Shown here: positions 15,571 through 24,335 of the stretch, piece after piece
How the letters are laid out: the number at the start of each line of letters is the position of its first letter
How positions within the stretch are numbered: the first letter of the stretch is position 1
From: Bacteroidota bacterium
GTDB lineage: Bacteria; Bacteroidota; Bacteroidia; Flavobacteriales; Schleiferiaceae
NCBI GenBank assembly: GCA_003385605.1
Contig: QQUU01000073.1
Span: 1-40,261 of the forward strand
DNA length: 40,261 bases
Direction: 5' to 3'
Position numbers and translations under genes: made by a program
The notes under the pieces: generated by a model
The model's database searches: none
What the model was told of the DNA's origin: nothing
What the model saw: only the letters and a program-made list of their open reading frames with translations

Positions 15571-16341
15571 ATGAGCATGAATCTTAGGTTTTTCAAATAC
15601 CAAGGCGCCGGGAACGATTTTATCCTGTTAGATTGTCGCGAATCCCGCGCAAGTCTGACAAAGGACCAGATTGCCCGTATGTGCGACCGAAATTTTGGTA
15701 TTGGCGCCGATGGATTGATGTACCTCGAGCCACCTCGCCACGAAGGCGACCACTTCTATATGGTCTATTTCAATGCAGATGGCAGTGAGAGTACTATGTG
15801 TGGCAACGGCGGACGTTGTATTTCGAAGTTTGCTACAGATCTCGGTATAGCGGCAGATCGTTTGCATTTTCACGCTATTGATGGACCGCACTGGGCAGAA
15901 GTAAACGGCGACAGTGTTGCTCTAGGAATGATCGACGCTCCTGCAGTAGTTGAAAGTCACGGGGCCTTTTTCGTGGATACAGGTAGCCCACACCATGTGG
16001 TGCTCAACGACAGTCATCCTGATGATTTCATTGCTTTCGCTCGTCCATTGAGAAACGATTATGGAAAGGAGGGATGTAATATCAACTCTCTGGTGGCGCT
16101 AGAAGAGGGATATTCCATTCGCACTTACGAGCGTGGAGTAGAAGATGAAACATTGGCATGTGGTACTGGTGCTGTGGCGGCGGCAATGGTTGCTGTGCAC
16201 AACGGTACGACTAACGCGCCTGTGCATATTAAGGCCTTGGGCGGGGAGCTTATTGTCAATTTTGAAGGAACGGGACCGTTCAGTAGTGTGGTCCTAGAAG
16301 GACCGGCACAATACAGTTTTGAAGGATATTGGAAAGGATGA
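15571..16341 (+). CDS. dapF: Diaminopimelate epimerase DapF
   Basis: 256 residues from ATG 15571, the usual family length. The frame is open another 29 codons upstream, but those residues do not resemble DapF, while MSMNLRFFKYQGAGNDF does. DapF interconverts LL- and meso-diaminopimelate, for peptidoglycan and lysine. The two active-site cysteines are present: Cys77 in MCGNGGRC and Cys197 in ACGTGAVAAA, together with the substrate-binding NFGIGADG block (41-48). Its stop overlaps the next start in an ATGA. Downstream are a GNAT acetyltransferase and mltG, so the operon serves the cell wall at both ends. Confidence 0.95.
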   Translation: MSMNLRFFKYQGAGNDFILLDCRESRASLTKDQIARMCDRNFGIGADGLMYLEPPRHEGDHFYMVYFNADGSESTMCGNGGRCISKFATDLGIAADRLHFHAIDGPHWAEVNGDSVALGMIDAPAVVESHGAFFVDTGSPHHVVLNDSHPDDFIAFARPLRNDYGKEGCNINSLVALEEGYSIRTYERGVEDETLACGTGAVAAAMVAVHNGTTNAPVHIKALGGELIVNFEGTGPFSSVVLEGPAQYSFEGYWKG

Positions 16342-16853
16342 TACAGGTTGGAGATATAGGCGTGCTACGCGCACTTGAGCCCTCAGATCTGGATTGGCTC
16401 TATACCATCGAGAACGATGCGTCTTTGTGGCATTTAGGCATAAGTAAAGAGCCTTGGAGCAAGGCGGTACTCGCTAGTTATATTGATGCACAACCCGGCA
16501 ACCTACTTCGCGATGGTCAGTTGCGACTCGTATTTGAGGTAGATGGTGCTGCTGTGGGTGCTGTGGATGTGTACGACTACGATGCAATCGCACGCAAAGG
16601 CGGTATAGGCATCGTACTAAGTCCAGAAGCACGAGGGAAGGGCTTGGCCAAAAGCGCCCTCGAGGCTTTCCAGCAATACCTCTTTGGAACCTTGGGCATG
16701 CAGATGCTTTACGCTGTAGTGCCGCAATCTAACCCTACTTCTCAGGCGTTATTTGAATCCCTTCAGTTCGAACAATCCGGCCTGCTCAAGCATTGGATTA
16801 TAAAGGATGGCCAATTCGAAGACGCACACCTCTATCAACTAATTCATTCATGA
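16338..16853 (+). CDS. GNAT family N-acetyltransferase (RimJ/RimL-like)
   Basis: 171 residues from ATG 16338; an upstream in-frame TTG at 16329 is less likely because the ATG forms the ATGA overlap with dapF used elsewhere in this genome segment. The acetyl-CoA pyrophosphate loop is ARGKGLA (98-104) after the GIGIVLSPE strand, and the C-terminal half has the LYAVVPQSNPTSQALFESL pattern typical of RimJ/RimL/SpeG-type enzymes. The substrate may be a protein N-terminus, a ribosomal protein or a small amine; the sequence does not decide. It is translationally coupled at both ends, to dapF and mltG. Confidence 0.88.
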   Translation: MIQVGDIGVLRALEPSDLDWLYTIENDASLWHLGISKEPWSKAVLASYIDAQPGNLLRDGQLRLVFEVDGAAVGAVDVYDYDAIARKGGIGIVLSPEARGKGLAKSALEAFQQYLFGTLGMQMLYAVVPQSNPTSQALFESLQFEQSGLLKHWIIKDGQFEDAHLYQLIHS

Positions 16854-17878
16854 GAAAACTCATCATCATCATCGTAGGGGTTGTCCTCCCGACATTCCTC
16901 ATTTTCCTCGTTTTTAAAGGCTACAATATGCTCTTTGAAGCAAACGTCAACGAGCAGGTGGCCCCGTACACCTTGTATGTGGATGAAAAGACGACCATAG
17001 ATGACGTATATGCCCAGTTTGTAGAGGATGATGTACTGATGGCGCCGGAAGGCTTTTTACTACTGGCCAATAAAAAGGGCTTGACCGCACCTAAACCGGG
17101 ACATTACATTCTCACCGCTGGCCAAAGCTCGAACGGTATTGTAAATACGTTAATGGCAGGATTTCAAGAGCCTGTTCGTGTCCAATTCAATTCTGCAGAA
17201 AACCTAGAGGATTTAGCCGGTCAACTAGCGTCGCAACTCATGACGGATAGCCTTAGTCTCTTAGAGGCTTTTCAAGAAACGCGCATAGGCTGGGAGGGGG
17301 CATCTGCCTTTGGCGCCTACTTACCGGATACCTATGAGGTGTATTGGAACGCATCGGCGGCCACCATCGCTGAAAAGCTGTACCAGAACACGGTGCGCTT
17401 CTGGTCGGAAGATCGCATTGCTCAAGCGGCAGCTTTAGGTCTCACACCGGCTGAAGCCAGTACATTGGCTTCCATTGTCATGAAGGAGAGCAGTAAGTCA
17501 GACGACCGCCCACGCGTTGCCCGTTTGTATTTAAATCGACTAGAGAAGGGGATGAAGCTTCAGGCGGATCCTACAGTGATCTACGCCATCAAGCGCGCAA
17601 ATCCCGGTGCTCAGGTGCGTCGCGTCCTTAGAAAGGACCTGAGCATTGAAGATCCGTACAATACCTACTATGTGAAGGGCTTACCCCCAGGACCTATTTG
17701 CGTGCCTGAGAAGGCGGCGCTCCTCGCTGTGTTAAACGCGCCAGAGCACGATTACATCTTTATGTGTGCAAACCCTGACCAACCCGGTTACCATGCCTTT
17801 GCAAAGAACTATGCGGGTCACTTGGTCAACCAACGCAAGTGGACGCGTTACCTGAACGAGCGAAAGATTTATCGTTAA
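16850..17878 (+). CDS. mltG: Endolytic murein transglycosylase MltG
   Basis: 342 residues from ATG 16850; the ATGA overlap and the transmembrane helix directly after MRK (about 4-23) fix this start over one 19 codons upstream. The YceG/MltG domain fills the rest. The active-site region reads LASIVMKESSK with Glu213 as the probable catalytic acid; the first Glu of the E-K-E seen in E. coli is Met here. GMKLQADPTVIYA (near 244-256) and GLPPGPICVP are also typical. MltG cleaves nascent glycan strands at the inner membrane and helps set their length. It is the last gene of the dapF operon. No plus-strand terminator is evident; the downstream hairpin has its T run on the minus strand. Confidence 0.94.
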   Translation: MRKLIIIIVGVVLPTFLIFLVFKGYNMLFEANVNEQVAPYTLYVDEKTTIDDVYAQFVEDDVLMAPEGFLLLANKKGLTAPKPGHYILTAGQSSNGIVNTLMAGFQEPVRVQFNSAENLEDLAGQLASQLMTDSLSLLEAFQETRIGWEGASAFGAYLPDTYEVYWNASAATIAEKLYQNTVRFWSEDRIAQAAALGLTPAEASTLASIVMKESSKSDDRPRVARLYLNRLEKGMKLQADPTVIYAIKRANPGAQVRRVLRKDLSIEDPYNTYYVKGLPPGPICVPEKAALLAVLNAPEHDYIFMCANPDQPGYHAFAKNYAGHLVNQRKWTRYLNERKIYR

Positions 17879-17897
17879 TCATTCAACTACTTCGTAG

Positions 17898-17942
17898 AAA
17901 AAAAACACCCCCGCCACTTCCATACAGAAGAAGGCGAGGGTG
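17898..17942 (-). terminator. Intrinsic terminator of the giant T9SS protein gene
   Basis: Arms CACCCCCGCC (17906-17915) and GGCGAGGGTG (17933-17942) pair with one mismatch, with a small inner CTTC/GAAG helix. On the minus strand it is followed by a run of eight T (17905-17898). An A run at 17943-17950 flanks the other side. Confidence 0.8.
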
Positions 17943-17967
17943 AAAAAAAAGTATTGTATTCCTATCG

Positions 17968-20900
17968 TTATTCTACGATCAGACGCTGTACATCAGTTCC
18001 GAAAGGAGTAACTGTTTCAACAAGGTACATACCTGCAGCCCAACCTGAAGTTTCAATAGGGAAGGTGTTAATGCCTTCATCGCCATGAACAGATTGCGTC
18101 ATCATAAGCTGACCTTGCGTGTTTCTAATCGAGATCGTTACATCTGCTTCTTGCTGGAACGAAATCGGTAGTTGTGCATATCCTGTAGTAGGGTTCGGGT
18201 GGATGTTTCCAACACCAATGTGGCGTTCGAGTTCTTCCTCACCAACAACATAGACTCTTCCTGGGTCGTCTGTTACGTAGAAACAGAAATCGTCAATGGC
18301 CCAACCGGCTTTGTTGATGGTTTCATCAGAACCAAATCTAAAGCGGAATACTGCATTACGAGCGGTATCCACACTCATGTTGATCTTCGCCTGTACCCAA
18401 CCGTTACTCAAACCGGTCCATCCTGGTTTGTATACATCAAGCGATGTCACAAAACTCGTATTGAACCAAGTTGCACCAAACAAATTGGTACCTACAGTAT
18501 GCCAAGTGATACCACCATCAAAGGTTACATCCACTGTACCACCATCGTGGTAGATCTCTGTAGAGAAGGCATGCATGAACTCGTACGAGTAAACCTCACC
18601 TGAATCGATCGCGAATACCGGCGTGTAGAGCGCTGATGAATCACGTTTCTTATAGTTAGAGTCAAGATCCGTCACCCACGCATTAGAACCAGAGTTTGTG
18701 CTGATTAGCGGTGCGTTGTTCGGCGTACCCATTTCCCATAGCGTAGTACCGTCTTTCACAAAGGCATTTAATGTCAGCCAAGGATCTACGGCCGGATCAT
18801 CAAAGTTGTTACAGTACGAGCTGTCGGTTGACATGTCAATTTTATCCAATACCGTGATATCTGCACAGATTTGATCGTCAGAAGTCAAGTTATCCGGCTT
18901 GCTGTCTGGCAACGATGTGCGCACACATACATTGGTTACTCCGCTCGATGGATTCACCCACGGTGCATCAAATTCGTACCAAGCACCCTTACGTGGAATC
19001 AAAGGCGGGTTAAAGACTACCTTTTCAGGCGTCGTCCAAGTCGCACCACCATCTACACTGTACTCTGCCATACAGCTGTCTAGAATCTTAGCACCTGTAT
19101 TTCTGATGTAGGTCTTAATGTGGTTGTTCTGATCTGGAATAGGCAAGTATTCTACAGTCGTCACATTTACTGGAGCAGCACTGTTCTGTGGTGGAACGTA
19201 GATTTCTACTTTATCAATGTTCCATCCGTCGCTGTTACCGCTTACGGTCTTCATGCGAGCACGAAGAATAAGTGGAGCAGAAGAGAAATTCCAGGCTGCA
19301 AGTGGCCATACTGAAGTTTGCTGACCTATGTTCCCAACCCACGCATCGTTGATGCTCGAAGTCCCGGTGTTGTACCAGTTTGTACCAACGACATTTTGTG
19401 GATCCCAGAAACCAACGGTGTTCCATTGACCACCACCCTGGAACTCGATCACGGCTACATCACCTGTACCTAAATCGATATCGTGGGTAATGCGTAGCTC
19501 AACACCGGCAATGGTATCAAAACCAATGAAACGAGGGAAGTAGAGATTTTCTTCAATACCGCCAGGAACGTTAGAATTCACTTTGGTACCGTATCCATTA
19601 TTTCCGTTAAGCGCGTTGATTGATCCTGGTTGCCAGATGTTCAAATCACCTGCCACAAAGAAACCACTGGTATCGCCTGAGGCACAGTTTTCGAAATCTT
19701 CCACGAAACCGCTTTGAATGTATTTCTCTGGCCACCCAGCTGACATGGTATACGATGTATCGTTCCAACCGTGGGTGTCACCACTCTTCGTAGTCCAGGC
19801 GTGAACTTCAAATGTTCCTGTTGGCCAAGCAACTGTGTTGGTAGCATCAACCGCTGTAGCCATGTTGCCTGCAGCAACAGAGCCAGAATGCGTAAATGTG
19901 TACGTAGTTGCTACACCCGCGTTAGGACCACACGTTGGGGTCACTGTGTAGGTAATTGGGATGTTGCTTTGAGCTTGCTTACCAAAGTTTCTCAACTTCA
20001 CTTGTAGGCGCTTACCCGCAGGACCACCGGTAAGATTTACACGTGGACCTGGAGCAATAACGTGGTCGACGCCAACGTCTACATTCTTTTTATCGAAGAT
20101 GGCAATGTCGTCAAAGGCGATATCTGATGCGATACCGAAACCTGATTTCTGTGCGATGAAACGAAGCTTGACAATCTTGCCTGCTTGCGAACTCAAATCA
20201 ACCTCGTAGTGCGACCACTCGTCTTTTTCGTCTCCAAGAGTTGCCGTGTATGGTGTCATTGGGTTCGACCAATTGTTCTCGCCGTCCTTGATCCACTGAA
20301 CACGCATTGCACCAATATCTGCACCGTACATGTGGTGACGGAATTGCAGCACTGGGCTTGTCATACCAGTAAGGTCTAAACATTTAGAAACCAACGTAGC
20401 TGAAGCCGGCGACGTACCGTAATCTCCTTCAGCCACCAAATAATTGCCTGTTCCACTCTTATCTGAGATAGGACCTGAGCCCACTGTTGGTGTAAAGCCT
20501 GTACCTACCATGAATGCGAATGAACCACTGTTGCTCGCTGGAGTAGGAGAGAATACCGCATTCGAGAATGTACCTGCGTTAAACGGTGTATTGTTACCTG
20601 GGGTCGTAGCAGCATCGTCAAAGTCCAAAACGTACGGGAATGTAGTGTATGGCTGTTCGTGGACAATTCTGATTGGACCAATAGTATCGTTGGTATTTAC
20701 GGTATCACCAGGCTGTGCGGTGTAGATTTTAATATCATAAATACCGTAACCACTCAAATCTGGACCTGTCGCGAAGGTGAAGAATGTAGAATCACCCAAG
20801 TAGAGGTCTTTATTCGTGATGTATTCGGTATGTGTGACGTTGGTCGTTGTACCCGCAGTGTTTGTGTAATCGTAATCCCAGGTCACTGGAATACTATCAA

Positions 20901-22746
20901 GTACGTTACAACCGTTGCTCTGTACCCAAAGGTCTAAAGTTTCGTTGTTTGAGTATGAACAGTACCCGTTCTCTGGATTAAATACTTCACGCAGTGCAAC
21001 TTCGTAAGCTGCCGGTTCGTAAACGCGGATGTTATCAATAGCAACATCACCTTTAGAAGCATTACCACGGTTTACAGAGAAACGAATACGCGCATAATCG
21101 CCAACGATATCGTTCAATGAAACAGAGTATGTTTTCCAAGGATCAGTTGATTTAGTCTGTTGTGCGAAGTCAATTCTCGCAAGACCCGTGTAGGCACTTG
21201 TATTGAAACCTGTATCCGCAGTTACTGCCAAGAAATCTACGTGAGCACCATACATGTGATAATCAAACTCCAAGAGCGCACAGCTGTAAGCTCCGAGGTC
21301 TAAACACGGTGTAATCATGTGGGCTTTGTCGTTCTTAGAACCTTGATCAGCCTCAGTGTAGACGTACTTACCGTTACCACTTGTTGAAGCATCACCGTCC
21401 GGTCCTGTAAAGTTACTACCTGTAGCACCTGAACGTACCGACCATGCAAAACCAATGGTGTTCTCGTTTGGAATCACCTTCCAGTTTTGGCCGTTTGGTG
21501 GATTTTGATCTGGGAAGTTACCACGGTGTGCAAGACCACTAGCACCTGAACCTGTACCCGCTACCCAATACAATGGGTTTTCGAAATCTTCCTCCATTGG
21601 AAGGGTCGTAGAATACGGGAAGGAGTTCTGTGTGGTTGTTCCACAAATAGGAGGGAGCGCTGGATCTCTCCAGAACTTGTAAGCGAAGTTTGATGCCGAC
21701 TCAAGCGGTGCACGCACCACGTTCGGACAGGCACAGTCAAAGATGCGTACGTACCATTCAACAGTATCGTTCACGTCGATGTTACCAAAAGTGTATTCGT
21801 AGATAGAGCTATCAGGACAACTTGTAGTCACTGTAGCACTCATCAAAGAATCCGTCCATGTCGTCCATGCACTTGCGCTGTAGTCGTAGCGACGAATGTA
21901 AATGCGCATACTATCTACGCCAATGTTGTCTTTTCCCTCAACACGTACATCCTGCGTTGGCATGTAACGTGCTCCTTCAGGTTTTGCTTGTGGGTTGATA
22001 CCGACCCAATCCAATGTTGGTGGCTCAAGCTCACAAGGCGCTCCTTCAACCATAATGTTATCGACAAACCAACCTGCAAGTGAATTTGGAGACGGTGTAC
22101 CCGTCTTGTTGGTCATTACGAAACGAATCTTACAGTTGGCAAAACCGTTTTGTGTGTTTGTCGCATCGTAAGCACCGAGGTATGAACTAAGATCGAACGT
22201 TTCTCTCGCCCACCAGCTCTGCTGTGGAGTAGTACCGCTATTGTTGTTACCTACCGTAGGACCTACCCAATATGGTGAGAGGAGGGCAGACGGATATGAA
22301 AGCTCATTGAACCAACCTTGTGAAGCGAACTGTGGACTTTCCCCTTGGTAGTGAGTACCGGTCATGTTCACCCACGTTGCACCATTGTCGCGAGACATCT
22401 GGATGTAGGCTTTCTGAATGAATCGAATCTTACAGATCTGGTCAAACGTAAATCGAACGTTTGTGTAACCAACCGTGGTAAAGGCGTCTGTTTCGAAGAT
22501 GATCGAATCATTCGCATAGATCTGCGTATGGAATGACCTTGTCCCAGTTGTTTTCAAAAACGTGGTGTCGTTCCAAGACCTCGTGGCATTGGTTGAATCT
22601 GTATTGTAGTTGGCGGCAATTGAATCTGCACTCAAAGTTCCATCGAAGTTTTCAGTAAAGACTGTATCGATTGGGGGAGCGAACTGACCGAAGGCGGTCG
22701 TTGCAGATACAACAAAAAGGAGGGTAGCTAGTAAGCTTTTCTTCAT
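17968..22746 (-). CDS. Giant T9SS-secreted surface protein with choice-of-anchor-J-like modules
   Basis: 1592 residues from ATG 22746. A longer in-frame start at 22806 is rejected because MKKSLLATLLFVVSATTAFG is a clean signal peptide and a -7 promoter box lies between the two starts. About five jelly-roll, MAM-like modules repeat through the protein. Each opens with an F-x-D/E-D-F-type strand and closes with a D-N/D-I/F motif: GWFVDNIMVEG, GDVAIDNIRVYEP, SDIAFDDIAIFD, GWNIDKVEIYV and GWAIDDFCFYV. CARDB/Ig-like linkers lie between them. The last about 75 residues, from HPNPTTGYAQL to DVQRLIVE, are a type A sorting domain for type IX secretion and surface anchoring. No protease or glycosidase active site is evident, so an adhesin or binding role is likely. 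Confidence 0.85.
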   Translation of the reverse strand: MKKSLLATLLFVVSATTAFGQFAPPIDTVFTENFDGTLSADSIAANYNTDSTNATRSWNDTTFLKTTGTRSFHTQIYANDSIIFETDAFTTVGYTNVRFTFDQICKIRFIQKAYIQMSRDNGATWVNMTGTHYQGESPQFASQGWFNELSYPSALLSPYWVGPTVGNNNSGTTPQQSWWARETFDLSSYLGAYDATNTQNGFANCKIRFVMTNKTGTPSPNSLAGWFVDNIMVEGAPCELEPPTLDWVGINPQAKPEGARYMPTQDVRVEGKDNIGVDSMRIYIRRYDYSASAWTTWTDSLMSATVTTSCPDSSIYEYTFGNIDVNDTVEWYVRIFDCACPNVVRAPLESASNFAYKFWRDPALPPICGTTTQNSFPYSTTLPMEEDFENPLYWVAGTGSGASGLAHRGNFPDQNPPNGQNWKVIPNENTIGFAWSVRSGATGSNFTGPDGDASTSGNGKYVYTEADQGSKNDKAHMITPCLDLGAYSCALLEFDYHMYGAHVDFLAVTADTGFNTSAYTGLARIDFAQQTKSTDPWKTYSVSLNDIVGDYARIRFSVNRGNASKGDVAIDNIRVYEPAAYEVALREVFNPENGYCSYSNNETLDLWVQSNGCNVLDSIPVTWDYDYTNTAGTTTNVTHTEYITNKDLYLGDSTFFTFATGPDLSGYGIYDIKIYTAQPGDTVNTNDTIGPIRIVHEQPYTTFPYVLDFDDAATTPGNNTPFNAGTFSNAVFSPTPASNSGSFAFMVGTGFTPTVGSGPISDKSGTGNYLVAEGDYGTSPASATLVSKCLDLTGMTSPVLQFRHHMYGADIGAMRVQWIKDGENNWSNPMTPYTATLGDEKDEWSHYEVDLSSQAGKIVKLRFIAQKSGFGIASDIAFDDIAIFDKKNVDVGVDHVIAPGPRVNLTGGPAGKRLQVKLRNFGKQAQSNIPITYTVTPTCGPNAGVATTYTFTHSGSVAAGNMATAVDATNTVAWPTGTFEVHAWTTKSGDTHGWNDTSYTMSAGWPEKYIQSGFVEDFENCASGDTSGFFVAGDLNIWQPGSINALNGNNGYGTKVNSNVPGGIEENLYFPRFIGFDTIAGVELRITHDIDLGTGDVAVIEFQGGGQWNTVGFWDPQNVVGTNWYNTGTSSINDAWVGNIGQQTSVWPLAAWNFSSAPLILRARMKTVSGNSDGWNIDKVEIYVPPQNSAAPVNVTTVEYLPIPDQNNHIKTYIRNTGAKILDSCMAEYSVDGGATWTTPEKVVFNPPLIPRKGAWYEFDAPWVNPSSGVTNVCVRTSLPDSKPDNLTSDDQICADITVLDKIDMSTDSSYCNNFDDPAVDPWLTLNAFVKDGTTLWEMGTPNNAPLISTNSGSNAWVTDLDSNYKKRDSSALYTPVFAIDSGEVYSYEFMHAFSTEIYHDGGTVDVTFDGGITWHTVGTNLFGATWFNTSFVTSLDVYKPGWTGLSNGWVQAKINMSVDTARNAVFRFRFGSDETINKAGWAIDDFCFYVTDDPGRVYVVGEEELERHIGVGNIHPNPTTGYAQLPISFQQEADVTISIRNTQGQLMMTQSVHGDEGINTFPIETSGWAAGMYLVETVTPFGTDVQRLIVE

Positions 22747-22786
22747 TGCTAAACGCGTTTGTGTTAACCTTTTTATAGGGCAATTA

Positions 22787-22794
22787 CAAATATA
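22787..22794 (-). promoter_or_regulatory. -7 promoter element of the giant surface protein gene
   Basis: Minus-strand TATATTTG is a perfect match to the Bacteroidota TAnnTTTG element, 40 nt upstream of ATG 22746. No clear TTTG lies about 20 nt further upstream. An inverted repeat (GACTTT at 22814-22819, AAAGTC at 22830-22835) covers roughly that position and might bind a regulator. Confidence 0.5.
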
Positions 22795-22850
22795 TAAAAA
22801 TGGCAATGCGCCCGACTTTAACTAGGCTAAAAGTCAGGTTAGAATGAGGG

Positions 22851-22878
22851 AAAGACCGCCTTGCTGATTAAGACGGCC
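22851..22878 (-). terminator. Probable weak terminator of the FAH-family gene
   Basis: Minus-strand RNA arms GGCCGUCUU (22878-22870) and AAGGCGGUC (22862-22854) pair over 9 bp with two G-U pairs and a 7-nt loop. Only three T follow. The stem begins at the stop codon itself. Confidence 0.4.
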
Positions 22879-23492
22879 TATTTCACGTTGAAATAGAAGA
22901 TGCGTTCTCCTTCCAAATGGAGCTCGAGAAGGTCGTCGCGATGCACCTGGCCAACACCGGCAGGAGTACCTGTAAATATCAAATCGCCAGTCTTCAGAGT
23001 GAAGTACTTGCTAACATGTGCAATTAACTCATCTACAGGGAATAACATGTTTTTAGTGTTGCCTTTTTGCACCGTTTTTCCATTGATATCCAGATGAAAA
23101 TCGATATCGGTAATCGGCTTTTTTAGGTCCTTCAATTTGAAAAACCTGCTCACTGCAGCACTGCCGTCAAAGGCCTTTGCTTTTTCCCAAGGCAAGCCTT
23201 TTTCCTTGCATCTTGCTTGAACGTCTCGTGCTGTAAAATCGATACCCAGTCCTATTTCATCGTAGTATTTATGCGCAAAACGGGGTTCAATATGCTTACC
23301 TAAACGGTTAATTTTAACTACGACCTCAATTTCGTGGTGAACCTCATTGCTGTGTTCAGGTATGAAGAAGGGATGCTTCTTTAGTAGAATAGCAGTATCA
23401 GGCTTGAGGAAAACAACAGGCTCTTGCGGAATAGGGTTATTCAGTTCCGCCGCGTGCTTTGCGTAGTTTCTTCCAATACAAATGATCTTCAT
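22878..23492 (-). CDS. Fumarylacetoacetate hydrolase (FAH) family protein
   Basis: 204 residues, the short FAH form. It starts MKIICIGRNYAKHAAELNN, typical of the acylpyruvase/oxaloacetate tautomerase-like branch (FAHD1/YcgM type). The metal-binding set is visible: Glu54 and Glu56 in HHEIEVVV, and Asp85 in GLGIDFTARD. Further marks are the KAFDGSAAV region (106-114) and the closing LKTGDLIFTGTPAGVG block. Members cleave or tautomerise acyl-pyruvates and oxaloacetate in the cytoplasm; the exact substrate is not decided. It starts 2 nt after the stop of the exonuclease gene and shares its transcript, an association without an obvious metabolic reason. Confidence 0.92.
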   Translation of the reverse strand: MKIICIGRNYAKHAAELNNPIPQEPVVFLKPDTAILLKKHPFFIPEHSNEVHHEIEVVVKINRLGKHIEPRFAHKYYDEIGLGIDFTARDVQARCKEKGLPWEKAKAFDGSAAVSRFFKLKDLKKPITDIDFHLDINGKTVQKGNTKNMLFPVDELIAHVSKYFTLKTGDLIFTGTPAGVGQVHRDDLLELHLEGERIFYFNVK

Positions 23493-23494
23493 AC

Positions 23495-24265
23495 TTATCC
23501 GTTGTTAAATCCTCGTAGTTTAATCGCGGTCAATACTTTCTTGGTGTACAATGGGAAGTCAGCATTCTGAATCCAACTGTAGTATCCTGGGTTTTCTTTC
23601 AATACACTTTGGACGGTTTTACCGCGGTATTTCCCGAAGGTAAAGATTTCTTCACCCTGGTCATCAAAAGCGATGAATCCGGCGAAATCTGCCACCTTTT
23701 GGCGGTTAGAAAAGTCGGCCAAGAAGTTCATGTCGTTTTGCAACTCTTCGTATCTATCTATTTGAGCCTTAAGCACTTCGTAGGTTGCTAAAACATCAGC
23801 TTCAGCGCTGTGTGCATTGTCCAAGCTCTTATCGCAGTAAAATTTATAGGCCGCGCTCAAGGTGCGTTGTTCCATGCGGTGGAAGATGTTTTGTACATCC
23901 ACGGCGCGTCGTTTACCCATGTCGAAATCTATGCCTGCACGAAGAAATTCTTCGGCAAGCAACGGGATGTCAAATTTATTGCTGTTGTATCCTGCGAGGT
24001 CGCTATCTGAAATGAGTTCATGAACCTTTGCGGCCAATTCTTTGAACGTCGGCTCGCTAGCAACGTCGTGGTCGTAGATGCCGTGCACTAAAGAGGCGCC
24101 CACAGGGATGGGTACCGTAGGATTCACACGCCATGTATGGGTTTCCTCCTCACCAGACGGATGAACTTTGTGTACACAGATCTCGACAATGCGATCGTTA
24201 GTAACATTGACACCGGTGGTTTCGAGGTCGAAAAAACAAATAGGACGTTGAAGTTGTAGCTGCAT
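23495..24265 (-). CDS. DEDDh 3'-5' exonuclease (DnaQ/PolC-epsilon-like)
   Basis: 256 residues. The exonuclease domain (about 7-175) shows all DEDDh residues: Asp13 and Glu15 in FFDLETTG, Asp99 in NKFDIPLL, and His152 and Asp157 in HSAEAD. After it, a short C-terminal domain (about 205-256) with FGKYRGKTVQSVL and YYSWIQNADFP resembles the small module often appended to such exonucleases in Bacteroidota. There is no polymerase or UvrC-like part, so it is a stand-alone exonuclease acting on DNA ends or on oligonucleotides; a proofreading subunit role is possible but the family is broad. It follows the terminator of the E2 gene and is the first gene of a two-gene unit with the FAH protein. Confidence 0.92.
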   Translation of the reverse strand: MQLQLQRPICFFDLETTGVNVTNDRIVEICVHKVHPSGEEETHTWRVNPTVPIPVGASLVHGIYDHDVASEPTFKELAAKVHELISDSDLAGYNSNKFDIPLLAEEFLRAGIDFDMGKRRAVDVQNIFHRMEQRTLSAAYKFYCDKSLDNAHSAEADVLATYEVLKAQIDRYEELQNDMNFLADFSNRQKVADFAGFIAFDDQGEEIFTFGKYRGKTVQSVLKENPGYYSWIQNADFPLYTKKVLTAIKLRGFNNG

Positions 24266-24286
24266 GAGTGTGGAATTATGGGGGTT

Positions 24287-24308
24287 AAAAAAACCGCCCG
24301 AAGGCGGT
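24287..24308 (-). terminator. Intrinsic terminator of the E2 gene (UUCG tetraloop)
   Basis: On the minus strand ACCGCC-TTCG-GGCGGT (24308-24293) is followed by a run of T down to 24287. The very stable TTCG tetraloop and T run make it a convincing terminator 28 nt after the E2 stop codon. Confidence 0.9.
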
Positions 24309-24335
24309 TCTAAAGTACTATTTAAAATGGAACGA

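Noticed and set aside
22747-22806. Longer start for the giant T9SS protein
   Set aside because: The extra 20 residues precede a complete signal peptide and their codons cover the probable promoter.
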